Below the pieces are notes generated by a model. That model saw only the letters and a list, made by a program, of their open reading frames with translations. It was not told where the DNA came from and did not search any database. From NCBI GenBank assembly GCA_013115135.1, contig JABANP010000319.1:1-59322 (forward strand): DNA of 59,322 nucleotides, given 5' to 3'. Below are positions 21,379-33,777 of the stretch, piece after piece. Position 1 is the first letter of the stretch; every line of letters begins with the position of its first letter. Position numbers and translations under genes: made by a program. This DNA is from Perkinsus olseni. Lineage: Eukaryota > Perkinsozoa > Perkinsida > Perkinsidae.

Positions 21379-22641
21379 TCAGAACTGAAGAACTGCACCA
21401 TAAACCCCTATGACGATGACAACTAAGCCGATCGCAACGAGTAATACGTGCAGGAGAAGTTCCCATTTTGTGAAGGGTAACTTGTGCTGCCGTTTTATCT
21501 TCATATAGCACGCGATGGGAAACAGAATAGAGATCTGTGTCACACAGAGGGCGCCTATCATGCTCACCAGACTACTGACCTTGGGGACGACAATGGCTAT
21601 GCATCCATCAAGAATGACGAGACAAGTCCGACCGACAAGGCAGGCGATCTTGGTGTGCGAGGCAGACCATCGTCTCCTCTCACCAACGTTAGAGCACAGC
21701 ACGTCGATCTGCTTCGCCGTAGGCGTGAACAGAACGAGGAAATGCGGTAACATGACTACTAGTATCACAATATTTGATGAGCCAACCGAAGACGTCGAGA
21801 GGCTGACCGGGTGGGGATATCGCGTCTACGATCGTATCGACTTCCGATAGAGATTGACCATACGCCGCGTAGCCGAGCTCCATAACGGACATGTACAACA
21901 AAGTTATCAACAATACCGCGGCAATCAACGTTTTCGGGGAAATCCATGGGCCTGTTCATGTGGTAGCAAACCGTGGGACTCGTCGCAGTGAAAGCAAAGA
22001 CGAAGAAGTAGGAAGCTAAATTCGACAAGAAGTCGATAGCTCCTCGAGGCGCGGTTACAAGGCTGTCACGGGCGCTACCAGAGATCAGCCTGTTAGCCGA
22101 AGCAACGAGAATAACAATGACCATGGCCGAAGCAGACGTGACACCAACAGCCGCGACCAAACCAACGTCCTTGACCTCCTTGATCCACGAGAAAGGTATG
22201 CCGATAGCGGTCCAGATCAACGCCCAAATGCGCTTTTGAAGAATGTGGGTCATTGCATAACACGTCGATCCGAGCAGTACGAGCATCGCGGAGCACACTG
22301 ATACTAGGAAGGCATGGATGATGACCCCAAAGTAGATCGAGACAGCGGTACCGTAAGTGGCTCGAACTGCTTCCTCGTAGCACCTAACCACTTGATTTTC
22401 GCCATCAGCGGCAAGGTGTAGAGTTTTCCATAGGAGGATGTTGTTGTAGAAGGTGACGGCTGCGGCGAAGGCGAGGCCGACAAGACTGCCGAGCCACCCA
22501 GGAGCGAGTGGCTGTACCCGGTAGCGCCAGGATGCCGACGCCAACACAGCCCATAACAATAGTGCAAGCAGCTCTCATCCACCCTAGGCCAGTCGAAGCG
22601 TTTGGCACATCAGCAGGAGTTGTTTTGATGTCGTCTGTCAT
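21379..22641 (-). pseudogene. AAAP-family amino-acid transporter, copy 1, frame broken three times
   Basis: AAAP (SLC32/36/38-type) permeases move amino acids across membranes with ions. The start is MTDDIKTTPADVPN at 22641, and the fold begins MGCVGVGILALPGTATRSGW. About eleven hydrophobic segments follow, to the end VIVIGVYGAVLQF. The gene has no introns. Against copy 2 it carries three single-base insertions: near 22500 (CCCAGG for CCCGG), at 21936-21939 (GGGG for GGG) and at 21773-21775 (TTT for TT). Corrected length is 419 residues. Either this copy is dying or these are assembly insertions; the rest of the frame is well kept, which favours a young or false lesion. The duplication extends about 60 bp upstream of the start. 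Confidence 0.75.
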
Positions 22642-23459
22642 ATGGCAGCACGAGGAGAGGCCATACAGCTGCAACTCACGCATTCGAGTCGAGGACGAGG
22701 AAAGCCCACCGATATCCGCGGGCACTACTCGAGTACTTTTTAATGAGGGGTTAAGTGCTTGATACTCATACAGTGGCTGTACTACAGCCGTCATAATTAG
22801 CCACGCCCCTGTACATGCGTATCCATGCCCTGTGTGACGCGAGTCAATCGATCCCTCCGAGTTAGCTATATGAGCGCCTCCTCTTTCCAATGGAAAGTTC
22901 ACATGTATCGGATCGTATCGGCAATGCTCATCCATTAATGACACTATGGTCGCAACTCGATCGGCTTGCTCTTCGCGCGCAAATCTTACGGCGTGAGGCT
23001 TCGGGGTCTCGAAGTCAAGGGCGCTTGTACGCCTCAGCCCAAGCCAATATGCCGTCGGTTGAGTCAACTGTTAAGGACTGTGCGAAAGCAGCTTGCCCCT
23101 GCACTTTCGTCCATAATCAATACGAGTTGAACGGCGGGAGGTAGAATCCCATTCGTTAGCTCGCCCGCGCGGGGGGATTTACTTTGCACGCGTGCACATC
23201 GTGCATCGCGCACAACCGGGTAATATACGTAATTCGCGCTTACTGAGGCCGACACAGGCCGAGGCACGACCAAGTCGCGGTAGCCGGGCGTTGCGGGACA
23301 CACGAGAATGGCCCGGAGGGTGAATATAAACTTCTTAGGCCGGTACCGTTCGATTAGCTCTACAGCATCGCGTGGAATACGAGTTGTATTATACAACCGC
23401 AGGCTTGCTGGATGAATTTCCGTCAGCCGTATCGCTGGGTCGGCCCATTAGGTAGCTCG

Positions 23460-24720
23460 CCGTTATCTGAAGCACTGCTCCCCCTCGGAACTGCAGGATT
23501 CAGTCGAACAAGGCATTGTACTACAACTCGCAGGTCTCCAGCCTAGCAACGCCTCTGGCCGCCTGCTACCGAGATCCTGCGGGGAGGGCAACAGAAATCG
23601 TCTCTCATCGAGAGCTTCCACCACGAATGGTGAATAGAGGCACGCCCCTTCCGGATACCAGAATCTGACTTTCAAACCCCTTCCCGGATATGAGCGTACC
23701 TGCGGGCTATCGCATGCCCAAATGAACATACTTGAGGTATGTAAAGCTGCATCTCTCCAAACCGCCGTCTGTGAAGCGACTCCTGGGGCACCGTGTCTGG
23801 TTAACCAGCGGGTACTGGTCCAGCACCGCTAGATCTCCCCCTGGGGTCCTCCCAGTGCGCGAAAACATGGTCCGCCGCTCTGGTTAGCGTGTCAGATACT
23901 ACACGCCGCCAGCCAACCGAAAAGTTGATCACACAGTCAGCTCACACAGCATTCAGCAGCCCCTTGCTTTCACGCGGTCACTTCACCATCTGCTAGCATA
24001 CGCAGCTACAGCTTGCCGCTCAAGGTAGTTCCACTGGAGAGTCCACAGCGTCTCTTATGGGCGGCACTGGTAGTGTGGGACGCGCATTCCATCCAGTGGC
24101 TTTTGCTCATCAAGCAACCAGGCCGGAGGTTCTCCTACTACAGCGGTACCAGGGAGGGTTTTTGGCCTACATGTTGCTCAGGTGCGCCTGTTGACTCGCG
24201 TAGCAGTTTTAATGAGCGCACTCGCTCGGAATCCCTGACAGGGCTGGCTGACCGGTCTGAGGACTCGAAGACCTCTGAAACTTGGTGAGCACTAGAGCGC
24301 GATAGTTCGCAACGTACAGTATATTGTGAGATCTCCGAGCATTCGCTATAGCTCCACTGCGTCCTCTTTGGATGCGTTTTCCTTAATTACCAACGTGCGA
24401 CGGCGGAAGCCTCTATTCCAGAGATGTATGAGAGCTAAAGCCAACCTCGGACGTTAAAGGGAAATCCTCGTGCTCAGGAGGGGTTACTGCTTGTCCCGTG
24501 CTCAGCTCTTGGCTTAATTATTGAGCACTGTAACCTCGCAATCGTGGACCGACGAGCTTGAACCTCCGATGTTCGGGCGAGTGGGCCCTCGCGAACCTCT
24601 ATGGTCACGTGGAGAGATCGAAGAACCAGCGTGTAGGAGAACCGTACCTTTCTGCAGCTTCCTTTGCTAGGACGACCTTCGATCAGGGTATCCCGGATTA
24701 CAGATCAGGGAGAACTAGCA
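23460..24720 (-). pseudogene. Decayed copy of the 3' part of the neighbouring coiled-coil gene
   Basis: Several blocks match the coiled-coil gene region at 27.9-29.0 kb in order and orientation. GATCACACAGTCAGCTCACA occurs in both copies (near 23928 and 28320). CTGCTAGCATACNCAGCTACA, with N marking the one variable base, follows in both. A block near 24340 resembles that near 28830, and TATTCCAGAG near 24415 resembles AATTCCAGAG near 28915. Identity is patchy with many indels and open frames are not conserved, so it is a relic. It sits upstream of AAAP copy 1 exactly as the live gene sits upstream of AAAP copy 2, so it belongs to the same tandem duplication. Confidence 0.6.
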
Positions 24721-24992
24721 ACGAGACTGCATCATTGAACAAGTGAAAAAGCGAAGCGAACATAATAAAATATAGTGCAGCTAGAGGACGAAGCGAAATG
24801 GTTTGAAGTGGTAGTGAAAATTTTCTGCTTATATGCACAGAAGACGTGACACAACGCAGCCAGGCGGCGCAACCTCGGACTCGGGGGTCAAAATTGTTGA
24901 TTCGAAAAAATCGAGCCGCGACAGAAAGACGAGAAGCCGATGCCGTCGAGGCGGCCAGACTTCCCGACTCCCCAAAATTTGTTTAAAGAACC

Positions 24993-26256
24993 TCAGAAAT
25001 GCACAACCGCACCGTAGAGCCCTATCACGATCACCATGAGCCCAATCACGAAAAGCAATACGAGGAGAGGCACTTCCCACTTAGGGAAGGGATACTGGTG
25101 TTGCCTCTTTATCTTGACGTAGCACGCGATGGGGAACAAGATAGAATTCTGAGTCACACAGATGGCGCCTATCAGGCTCACCAGACTGCTGACCTTGGGG
25201 ACGACAATGGCTATGCATCCATCAAGAATGACGAGACAAGTCCGACCGACAAGGCAGGCGATCTTGGTGTGCGAGGCAGACCATCGCCTCCTCTCACCAA
25301 CATTAGAGCACAGCACGTCGATCTGCTTTGCCGTAGGCGTGAACAGAACGAGGAAATGCGGTAACATGACTATTAGTATCACAATATTGATGAGCCAACC
25401 GAAGACGTCGAGAGGCTGACCGGGTGGGGATATCGCGTCTACGATCGTATCGACTTCCGATAGAGATTGACCATACGCCGCGTAGCCGAGCTCCATAACT
25501 GACATGTATACCAAGGTGATGAAGATCATCGCGGCAATCAAAGTTATCGGGAAATCCATGGGTTTGTTCATGTGGTAGCACACCGTGGGGCTCGTCACGG
25601 TGAAACTGAACACGAAGAAGTAGGTAGCCAAATTCGACAAAAAGTCGATAGCACCATGAGGAATGACTGCGATTTCTTCAGGGATGCCATCAGTAAGCAT
25701 TTTGTCAGCCGAAGCGGCAATTATAATGATGACCATGGCCGAAGCAGACGTGACACCAACAGCCGCGACGAGACCAACGTCCTTGACCTCCTTGATCCAC
25801 GAAAAAGGTATGCCGACAGCGGTCCAGATCAACACCCAGATACGCTTATCCAGAACGCGAGTCATTGCGTGACTCGTAGACCCCATCAAAATCAACATCG
25901 CGCAACATACTGAAGCTAGAGAGACGTGGATGACGACTCCCGAGTAAATCGAAACAGCGGTACCGTAAGTGGCTCGAACTGCTTCCTCGTAGCACCTAAC
26001 CACTTGATTCTCGCCATCAGCGGCAAGGTGTAGAGTTTTCCATAGGAGGATGTTGTTGTAGAAGGTGACGGCTGCCGGCGAAGGCGAGGCCGATAAGGCT
26101 GCCGAGCCACCCGGAGCGAGTGGCTGTGCCCGGTAGCGCCAGGATGCCGACGCCAACACAGCCCATTACGAGAGTGCAAGCACCTCTAATCCACCCAATA
26201 CCCATCGTTGAAGTGTTTGGCACATCAGCAGGAGTTGTTTTGATGTCGTCTGTCAT
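24993..26256 (-). CDS. AAAP-family amino-acid transporter, copy 2, one frame break near the N terminus
   Basis: This paralog of copy 1 also lacks introns. The start MTDDIKTTPADVPN is at 26256 and the stop gives the ending VIVIGLYGAVVHF. Motifs include VGVGILALPGTATRSGWLGS, FSWIKEVKDVGLVAAVGVTS, SPTVCYHMNKPMDFP and VMLPHFLVLFTPTAKQ. From about 26070 to the stop the frame is open. One extra base at 26075-26078 (GCCGG where copy 1 has GCGG) shifts the first 60 residues out of frame. Corrected length is about 420 residues. If the insertion is an assembly error, this is the functional gene of the pair. Substrate cannot be told from sequence; plasma or vacuolar membrane is likely. Confidence 0.8.
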
Positions 26257-27930
26257 ATGGCAGCACGAGGAGAGGCCATACAGCTGCAACTCACGCATTC
26301 GAAAATCGAGGACAAGGAGAGCCCGCCGGTAGCCAAACGCACTAACCTGAAACTTTTCCGTGAATGTTAGTGAATAGCGCTTCGATGCTAGGGGGCCCAA
26401 AACGGTTCAGCACGCCTAAATCCACGCGGAAACAGGCGGCCTTGTAGCTCGCGGTTCTCCTCCCTATACATCAAGTCACAGCAGCATCTGTTGTTCCTTG
26501 ATAGGGCTATGACCTCAACTATCACCATTGCTCCCTCAACTCATCTAAGGATATCACTTGAAACGCGCGAAAGCGATATGCAGGAGGAACATATCGACGG
26601 TGCGACCAGAGCGGGCGATCTCTAAAGGAGCCGAACGAGATCTGCTATCATAACTAACGATTACCTCATCCCGTGTCATTGGTTGAGTATCCAGATATTT
26701 TCCCATGAGCGTTGGAACCGACAGCGCTGTCATGCAGCGGTGAAACGCCATACCGAGTGTACACCCGAGGACCCGAACAATTTCTTCATTGAAGAACCGC
26801 ACCTATTCGATGGATCTAATAGTCTCTACCAATTCTGGGCTCGATTCAGTGTCCGCGAAGATCGAACTGATCCTTGCCGAGGAATGCTCGGGCGTTCAGT
26901 TGGTCACAGAATGCATCCTTTTGTGCATGCGTACGAACTTATGTGCCTGCGTGCCAGGTCTGTGGGCGTAGAAACAATCGACGCGAGGCTCTAGATTTGC
27001 GCCTCGCTGCAAGCGGTAAGCCAACGCAACACGTGGCAGTGGGCCAAGCGCCGCACTAGGTAGTCCTCGCGGACTTTCGGGTACTAGCTCTTTGTTGTCA
27101 ATGACTCCGTTAACCCAGTGTTGGTGTGCTGGCTACTCGAAGTTCCTGGCTCGAGTGGCTCACATGATGGGTGATGGAATTAATATTAATAAGTATGGAT
27201 GGAAGGCTTTGAGGGTATGCTGCTTATGATCTCTGGCCAATTTGCACGCAGTAAGCCGCGTCTGCTCGATATTGACAATGCTTGTGACGCATAGTCGCGC
27301 TCCGTGAGGAGAATGCTTCTCCGTGGATCGGACTAACTTTCAAACGATACTCCGGCACTCGACGTGTCGCTGCGAGGATTATCTTCGAAAAAGTACACCT
27401 ATACTACAGACTCTGCAAATCTTGCGGTGCGAGGGTTCGATTTCTCGAAGTTGAGAGCACAGGACCGCTGTCGCGATTCGGGTCCGCGGCGGAACTCGAT
27501 CCGCAACTGGAGTGCTTCCGTTCCGTTGTCATCATTATGAGCCCGAACTTCGACCTCGGATGAAGGCGTTCGGAGGTTTACTCACGTTGCGAGGCACTGA
27601 AGCATACCATTCAGCCACGGTCCATCTCTAGTGGCATGGGTAGCTTGAACAAGCTCAGATACTTAACCTAGCGCCCCAGGTGAGGGTCCTTGAAGGGGTT
27701 TGGATTCCCGGTGCTGGGCCCTCACTCCTGAGCGACTATCCTACTAATAGACAGATGGTTCCGAGTGAGGTAACGGGCCTTGATTGAACATGATGGGCGC
27801 GCGGCGCTTGTGCAGCACTGCAGCGCTTCGATGATTCGCAGGATACAACCGCTGCTCGACCAGATGAATTCTGAGTCCAGATTCTCATCAAGTTGTCACC
27901 ATCAAGCACCCGCAGATATCCGAAGAATCC
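26257..27930. other. No firm gene
   Basis: A minus-strand frame at 26554-26802 (MRFFNEEIVRVLGCTLGMAF) reads plausibly but has no family match and no clear partner exon. The remainder is AT/GC mixed intergenic sequence between the AAAP copy 2 start and the end of the coiled-coil gene. Confidence 0.4.
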
Positions 27931-28339
27931 GCTCCCTCTTTGACCCGTGACACTGAGTCCAACACTTCACTGCTCCACAACTCGCTACTTTCCGGCCAAA
28001 CGTTGGAAAAATCCGACAGCGCAGCCAGCATCGAGTCGGGTAAGGCAATTCTCATCGAGCGCTACCACCGGCAACAGTGAAGGGAGGCACAACCCTTTTA
28101 GATTTCTGAATCTGTTCTTTGAACCTCTTCGCGGACATGAGCGTACTCGTCGGCAAACGCATGCCCAGATGGATGTACCTACAGTCCGGAGACGTAGCGT
28201 GGCGTCTCATGCAGGAACGCGTCGTCACAGTGAATCGTGGATCTCCTTCGAGAAATGCCACCAGCCACGTCCAAGGAAGCTCAGGCGAACACGTAAGGCA
28301 CCATACATCAACGGCCAAGCGATCACACAGTCAGCTCAC

Positions 28340-31320
28340 ACAGCATTGAGCAGCTCGATGATCTGTACGAGGTCACTTTGCCACCTGCTAGCATACCCAG
28401 CTACAGCTTGACGCACGTTGCCTGCACGGAGAAGCCTTGCATCCGCATCGCATAGGTATCCAAACTATCGTATCAGGGCCGGATGACTCGAGAACATGCA
28501 TCTTACTTTCGACGTTGCTCTGTAGCTTGTCCTGCCATCGCTCCTCATCAAAAGTACCACTGATCCTGTCCATACGCTCGCGCACCCCATCCAGCTGTTT
28601 CTGTCTACCAGCAGGCGAAGCGGGGGAAGGCGAAATTCTCCCGAAACTTGTCAGGTGAGCCGTCCCTGCCTACACCTTTCTCCAGTGCTCCTGCTGACTC
28701 TCGCGGAGCTGCTCCACCGAACGCACGCGCTCGGCATCACATCTCTGCGCCACCTGAGATTCGTAGCTGACAAGCTCAGAGCACTGCCTTCGACAGCCAT
28801 GGTAGGCCCCGATGATCGTACATATTCTTTGAGATCCTCGACCTCCTGCCGTAGCTCTACTGCATCCTGTTTGCACACGTCATATTGACTGTCGACCTAT
28901 AACGGCAGAAACCCAATTCCAGAGCTGTGGGGCAGTTAAAGTCAACGCACTGCAAGGCCCTTCCAAACGTACGGTTTTCGCTCTCGATTCTATGGCTCCT
29001 TCGATCCGTTTCAAAGCTCTCTGTAGCGAGCGGGCCATACGAACCTCCGATTTGGAGCTGAGCGACGCTATCTGCGAACGAGGAGCATCCACCGTGGACT
29101 GCTTTTGACTCACGGAGGCGAACTACGGCGTCGTAAGGAAAAGTCACGCTCGATGAGTTCGTGCACAGCGCGTTCTCGACCATTGCTTGCCATTGCGGCT
29201 GAGCCCATTCACTTCAGCTCAAAGGCTTAACTCTCGTTTGAGGTCGCTGCCCTCCCGCTCCGACTCTTTCTGTAAACTTGCACACCTGATCGAGATCCTC
29301 ATCGCCTTGCACTCAGCGAGCGCCGTAGCTCCTCTGGCGTCCGCATCAGGAAATGAGGTGCAGAACGATATTGATTAAGCGAACCGGAAGCTCAAAACGG
29401 CAGCCACCCAGGAGACCCGATGCCCTGCCTCCCATCACCTCTCCTCAAGGCTCGAGCACTGCGCTTCTAGGTTGACGATTTGATCAGCGAGACACTGGCG
29501 GACTGACTTGATCTCGGAGGCCACCTCATCGCTGCGACCAGAGCTAACACGGGAGTAGCAGTCAGAGCGGCTGTCACAGAGAGCACGCGTGGACGACAGG
29601 AGAGTTCCAAGGACCTCTTCGAGATTTCAGTCTGGATCAATGTAGTCAAGTCTGCCTCTAACCTCCGAACGTCTCCTCCGGTCTTTTCTGAAAATAGCAT
29701 GGCCGTACATCGTGGGCCCCCTCACCATTGGCCGGAGCCATTACGTTCGACCTCTTCTACTTTCGTACGGACCGTGTCTACCAGCTCATAAAGAGGCGAT
29801 CGTAACTGCCAATGCATGTAGCTATTATAATCCTGTTCACTCGGCTTCCCTGCTCACCCGCTGTACCGAGTTCGATAACTTTTCCTGAATGTGCTTAGAA
29901 TGCTCATCGAGGCGAGCACCGCACTTCCTTTCTACCTGAGTAAGTACCGGCATCCTATTGGCGTCAATTACCCAAAGTACTTCAATCACTGCCTCATCCG
30001 TCTTCTTGGCTCGACTCTTGAGCATTGATATCTGAGAACTCAGGCTATTATAGTCCACTTGTTGGGGTTCTGGGCTTCAAGCCGAATGCTCGTATAAAGG
30101 TGGGGCATGTGGGATACTTGGAGGGCCGTATTTTTTTGCAGCTTCTCGAGCTCCATCAGTCTCCGTTCCACTGCTCGGTGCGACTCATCACGCTCTTCTA
30201 AGAAAGTAAATAAGAAGCTGGTGGATCTACCGAGCCCGTCCGTGGACTGCTATCAGGAAGGCTCACCATCCTGAACCCCACGGGTCTGCAAAAGCGTATC
30301 AATGCCCTCTTGCACACCTCTGGCCAGCTCTGCCATGCGTGAGACTGACCTACAGAAGTGGTCGGAGATGGTCGTGCCTCGTCGGGCTTTAGGGTAACTT
30401 TTCGGTTTGCAGTAGTGCACCATCACGACAACTATCACATCGCTGAGTCACCTGTCTGTGATTTCCTGAGCTCTCGATGTCGCCTCTTCCATCCGCATCC
30501 TAACCCGATCCTCTAAGCCCTCTATATCTGCCTACGGCAAAGAGTCGACTATGAGTACCAATCGAAACGAGCACGCAGGAGTGGACAATGAGGGGTCCCA
30601 CCCGATTGAACATCCTCAGTTGTCGCCGCTACAGTCGCTAACCTCGAATCAATCGTAGAAGTCGCTCGGCCTGAAGTGATCGTGGCGTACTGTTGCAGAC
30701 AGTCTTTTTCTGTTGCTCTCCGGGGAACTTTCTTTCTCACCACAAGTGAGACTTACTGGCGGACCGACACAGGTCACTGCATTTGGTCACTTTCTCTGAT
30801 AGTTCATTGAAGGATGCGCCTAAAGGAGCGGCAGAGACTCTGTCAGAGAGTGTCTCGATACAGTGCCGCGTTCTTCGTCACCGGCGTTACCCAAAAATCG
30901 CGAACGCCACCCGTACCGATTTGATGGACGCCAGCGCTCAATCGAAAGCGAGCATCACTTTGAATTAAACATGACATGTTCGCCATAGGGCTTACTATGT
31001 TTCTGATCCAGGTTATGTATTATTTTCTCAAGGCGCGCGAGCCTAGCGTCGAACTCCTCTCGCATGAGATTCGAGTTGCTGTCGAGCACCTGGCTATCCG
31101 ACAAGTCGGTGACCAGCAGTCGTCTGCTGTCCTACCTCGATGAAATGCGCGGACAAGGCTGAGCTTGGGCCAACCCTTGGTGATTGATAGAGGCTGCCAT
31201 TCGTGGCTACTGCTTGACGAAGACTGTCGCCGATCCCAGAAGGTGGCGGTGAGAGAGAAGACATTGGCCGTTGAAGATGGCTTATGAGCGACTCCATACC
31301 CCAAGAACCGGTCATGCAGC
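28340..31320 (-). CDS. Coiled-coil protein, multi-exon, model approximate
   Basis: A series of short open blocks, each flanked by GT and AG signals, encodes heptad-like, charged helices. Examples are NLMREEFDARLARLEKII (near 31050), LGASFNELSEKVTKCSDLC (near 30800), MAELARGVQEGIDTLL (near 30300), SSQISMLKSRAKKTDEAV (near 30020), GGDVRRLEADLTTLIQTE (near 29660), MARSLQRALKRIEGAIES (near 29010), ELRQEVEDLKEYVRSSG (near 28840) and DRISGTFDEERWQDKL (near 28560). The N terminus near 31315 is Ser/Pro-rich. Exact exon limits and stop are not fixed. No motor, kinase or calcium-binding motif was seen, so a structural cytoskeletal or flagellar role is only a guess. A decayed partial copy lies at 23.5-24.7 kb. 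Confidence 0.5.
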
Positions 31321-31561
31321 AATGGCACCTTAAAATGCCAAGTTAGTCGCATCACACTGAGGGGCAAGCGGAGGTGTAACGTGTCTTGCGGATTGCTCTA
31401 TCGTGTGGAGAAGGACCGCTAGTGTCCCTGGAGCCTTCTCCCGTGCATGAGCAACGCTCGTTTTGCGCTCTGATCAATCGACGGTCTGACTAGGTCACTT
31501 CTACCTCTAGACTGCCATGCTCCTGTTAATAGCGGCAGTTTCCTTGCCCTCAAGTAATTGA

Positions 31562-32846
31562 CTAACACCATTGGGAAGGAGGAGTCGAGTGAAAGATCTC
31601 ACGCCACCTCTGCTGTGGACGGAGTGCTTCCTTCATCCACCACCACATGAAATCCATGCCAAGGAACAAGTCCTGACCAGCTCGAATCTCGTTCACTCGA
31701 CGGACCACACCCGGCCACTTATCCGAGAAGTCATGACCGCTCATGATGCCGCCTGAGCGGACGACAGAAATTAGTTGACTGGGGGCTCATACAGATACCA
31801 GGGGACGAAGGGAGACAGGCGACGACGACGCTCACCGGGCCTGAGCTTGGGCAGCCATAAGTCGATGTCCTCTCGCACGCAGTCGTACTCGTGGCAACCA
31901 TCAATGAAGATCTGACAAGCACAAGAACGCAACCCATCGGAAGGCGGGCTTAAAAGACGAGAGCCCTACCAGATCGACGCTCTCGTCGGGTATCACTCTA
32001 CTAGCCTCCTTGCTTGTAGTGGCCCAGAGCTTAGCCCGTTCGCCGTACTTGCTGTACCGCTCCTTCGTCTGTTCGTACACCATGACCGGATCAAGATGCG
32101 CCAACTCCGGAGGGAAGGTGCCTGATCGGGGGCGGCTTCGCTCAACACCACCCGGTCCGTACCGTCGTCCCCATAGTAAGGGTCGATGCCAATGAGCGTC
32201 ACATTGGGCAGAGCGCCGAGGACGAAGTCGCTGAAGTGGCCAGAGAAGACGCCGATCTCGACGACGGCAAGATTGGGGCCCTCGGTGGACTGCCATCTCC
32301 TCGAGTAGCGCTATCGCCTGAGTACGTTTCCAATGGTGCAGCAGCCACTGCGGACGCATACAGTATCCCAGCGCATGCCCAGGTCCCGTCTGAAGTGATA
32401 GAAGGGCAGATCCTGGGACAGGTTCCTCGCGATGTCAGCGCTGTGCATCCACAAGAAGTGATTGGTGGACCACACCATATGCCGCACGTGGTCCGCTGTG
32501 TCTCGCGTGATCCTCTCCGTATCCGATATAACCTGGAGTCAACGAGGATGATCACGATCAAAAACAACGCCGGAGAGATTCGAGCAAGTATCGCGGAATC
32601 CATCCGCCCGGGGTTGGCACAGCTCGTCGACGACGGCCCACCCAAGCCGGTGACGAAGTTATAATGACAACTCACTCTGTATGGGTCGGGGTTCAACGCC
32701 CCAATGTAGCCCTCGAAGCCCTCTCTCAAGCTGTTTATGTACACACCCATCGGAGTCGATCCATACCCTTCGAAGAGACGGAGCGCCGGAGTGGCTAACT
32801 CATTTCGCAAACCTGTGACCGAACACTGTGAAAGTTGTCCGGGCAT
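31562..32846 (-). CDS. Class I SAM-dependent methyltransferase (Methyltransf_24-like)
   Basis: Six exons, 32846-32676, 32532-32362, about 32310-32163, 32121-31970, 31911-31836 and 31752-31562, give about 302 residues. The SAM-binding motif I is LAVVEIGVFSGHFSDF, followed by NVTLIGIDPYYGDDG (acidic end of strand 2). IFIDGCHEYDCVREDIDLW and LRPGGIMSGHDFSD match the family's DG-H-Y-V--D and GG---GHD motifs. The substrate is unknown; relatives act on small molecules or glycans. The N-terminal 110 residues form a helical extension. The third exon may instead start at 32317 (AIALLEEMAVHRG), which reads better but would need one extra base to be removed, so the acceptor there is uncertain. The start MPGQLSQ is the only suitable ATG. 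Confidence 0.75.
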
Positions 32847-32919
32847 ACAAGAGGCATCTTATTCATATGGTACTGATCGCGTTGACTGACGTGCTAGTCT
32901 CAATCGCTCCACCATAAGC

Positions 32920-33332
32920 TCACTCATCAAAGTTGGGGCACTCCTTCTCCGACCCCTCACCATCGTCAAGGCACTCACTGACGTAGCTGTAGCCCGCAGT
33001 GAGTGTACGCATTGACAGCTGATTGAGGAGCTCACAGGCTACCATTGGGACTCCACCAAAGGTGCCTGATACCAACCATCAACGATCTTCAAACCGCCAA
33101 GCTACTCTGGTCGCCTCTACGATCCAGGGCGAGCTCGTTTCTTACGGCACGTGATCTGCGTCTCGTTAACGTACTCGAAGCTCTCCTTGAGCAGGGGTGA
33201 TGCCAGTAACTCGGACACACGATCAACACAGTTAGCGAGCTTTTCTCCGGAACATATGTTCCGAAAGGTTCCGCCAAGCGCTAAGACGCCGAGGGCTGAA
33301 GCTGTCAAGAAGCAGCGGTTGACGGCGAGCAT
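32920..33332 (-). CDS. Small secreted Cys-containing protein (110 aa)
   Basis: Two exons, 33332-33146 and 33065-32920, join in phase 1 across an 80-nt intron (GTAAGA...CAG). The N terminus MLAVNRCFLTASALGVLALG is a plausible signal peptide. The mature part has six Cys (CSGEK, NCVD, TCRT, ACELL, ECLDD, ECPNF), an even number that fits three disulfides, and ends acidic (SECLDDGEGSEKECPNFDE). No family is recognised. If exon 2 were spliced at GA/GTGAGC it would run into the methyltransferase region out of phase, so a separate gene ending at TGA is preferred. Confidence 0.55.
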
Positions 33333-33777
33333 CAGTGGGGTGAACTAAGGTTAAGGCTTTCGTCGGACGCGTTCTGGGCAGGACATCGCCTCAGTGGTCA
33401 TTCGAAGAGACTCTCCCTTCAAGAGGGACAGCGAAATAGCAGGGCGATTGGCAGGTCAGCCGATACTCAGAGAGACTACTGATCACTTGATAACGAAGCC
33501 AGAAGCGGAAGAATGCCACTCTCCTGTGTGGGCTGTAGGATGGGCCGCGCGAAGGCGAGGATCCTTTCATCTTCGCGCTCGAGTCGCGAGTCTGGAGCAG
33601 GCCGATATCCACGTGGGTGACTCAGAGCGCGCCAGGATCGTATTCGAATTTCTTTGGTCACAATAATCAAGGAATCGGCAACCGTGATTGCGGCTCTTGC
33701 CTTGCGAAACAAGAGAACTGCCCTCAGGGAGGACGCCAAACGCATTGACAACTCTGGAGCGAACCGCGGAAACAGGT

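Noticed and set aside
32163..32320. A definite +1 insertion in the methyltransferase
   Set aside because: An alternative acceptor at 32311-32313 gives a continuous frame without invoking an extra base, so it was not counted among the firm cases.
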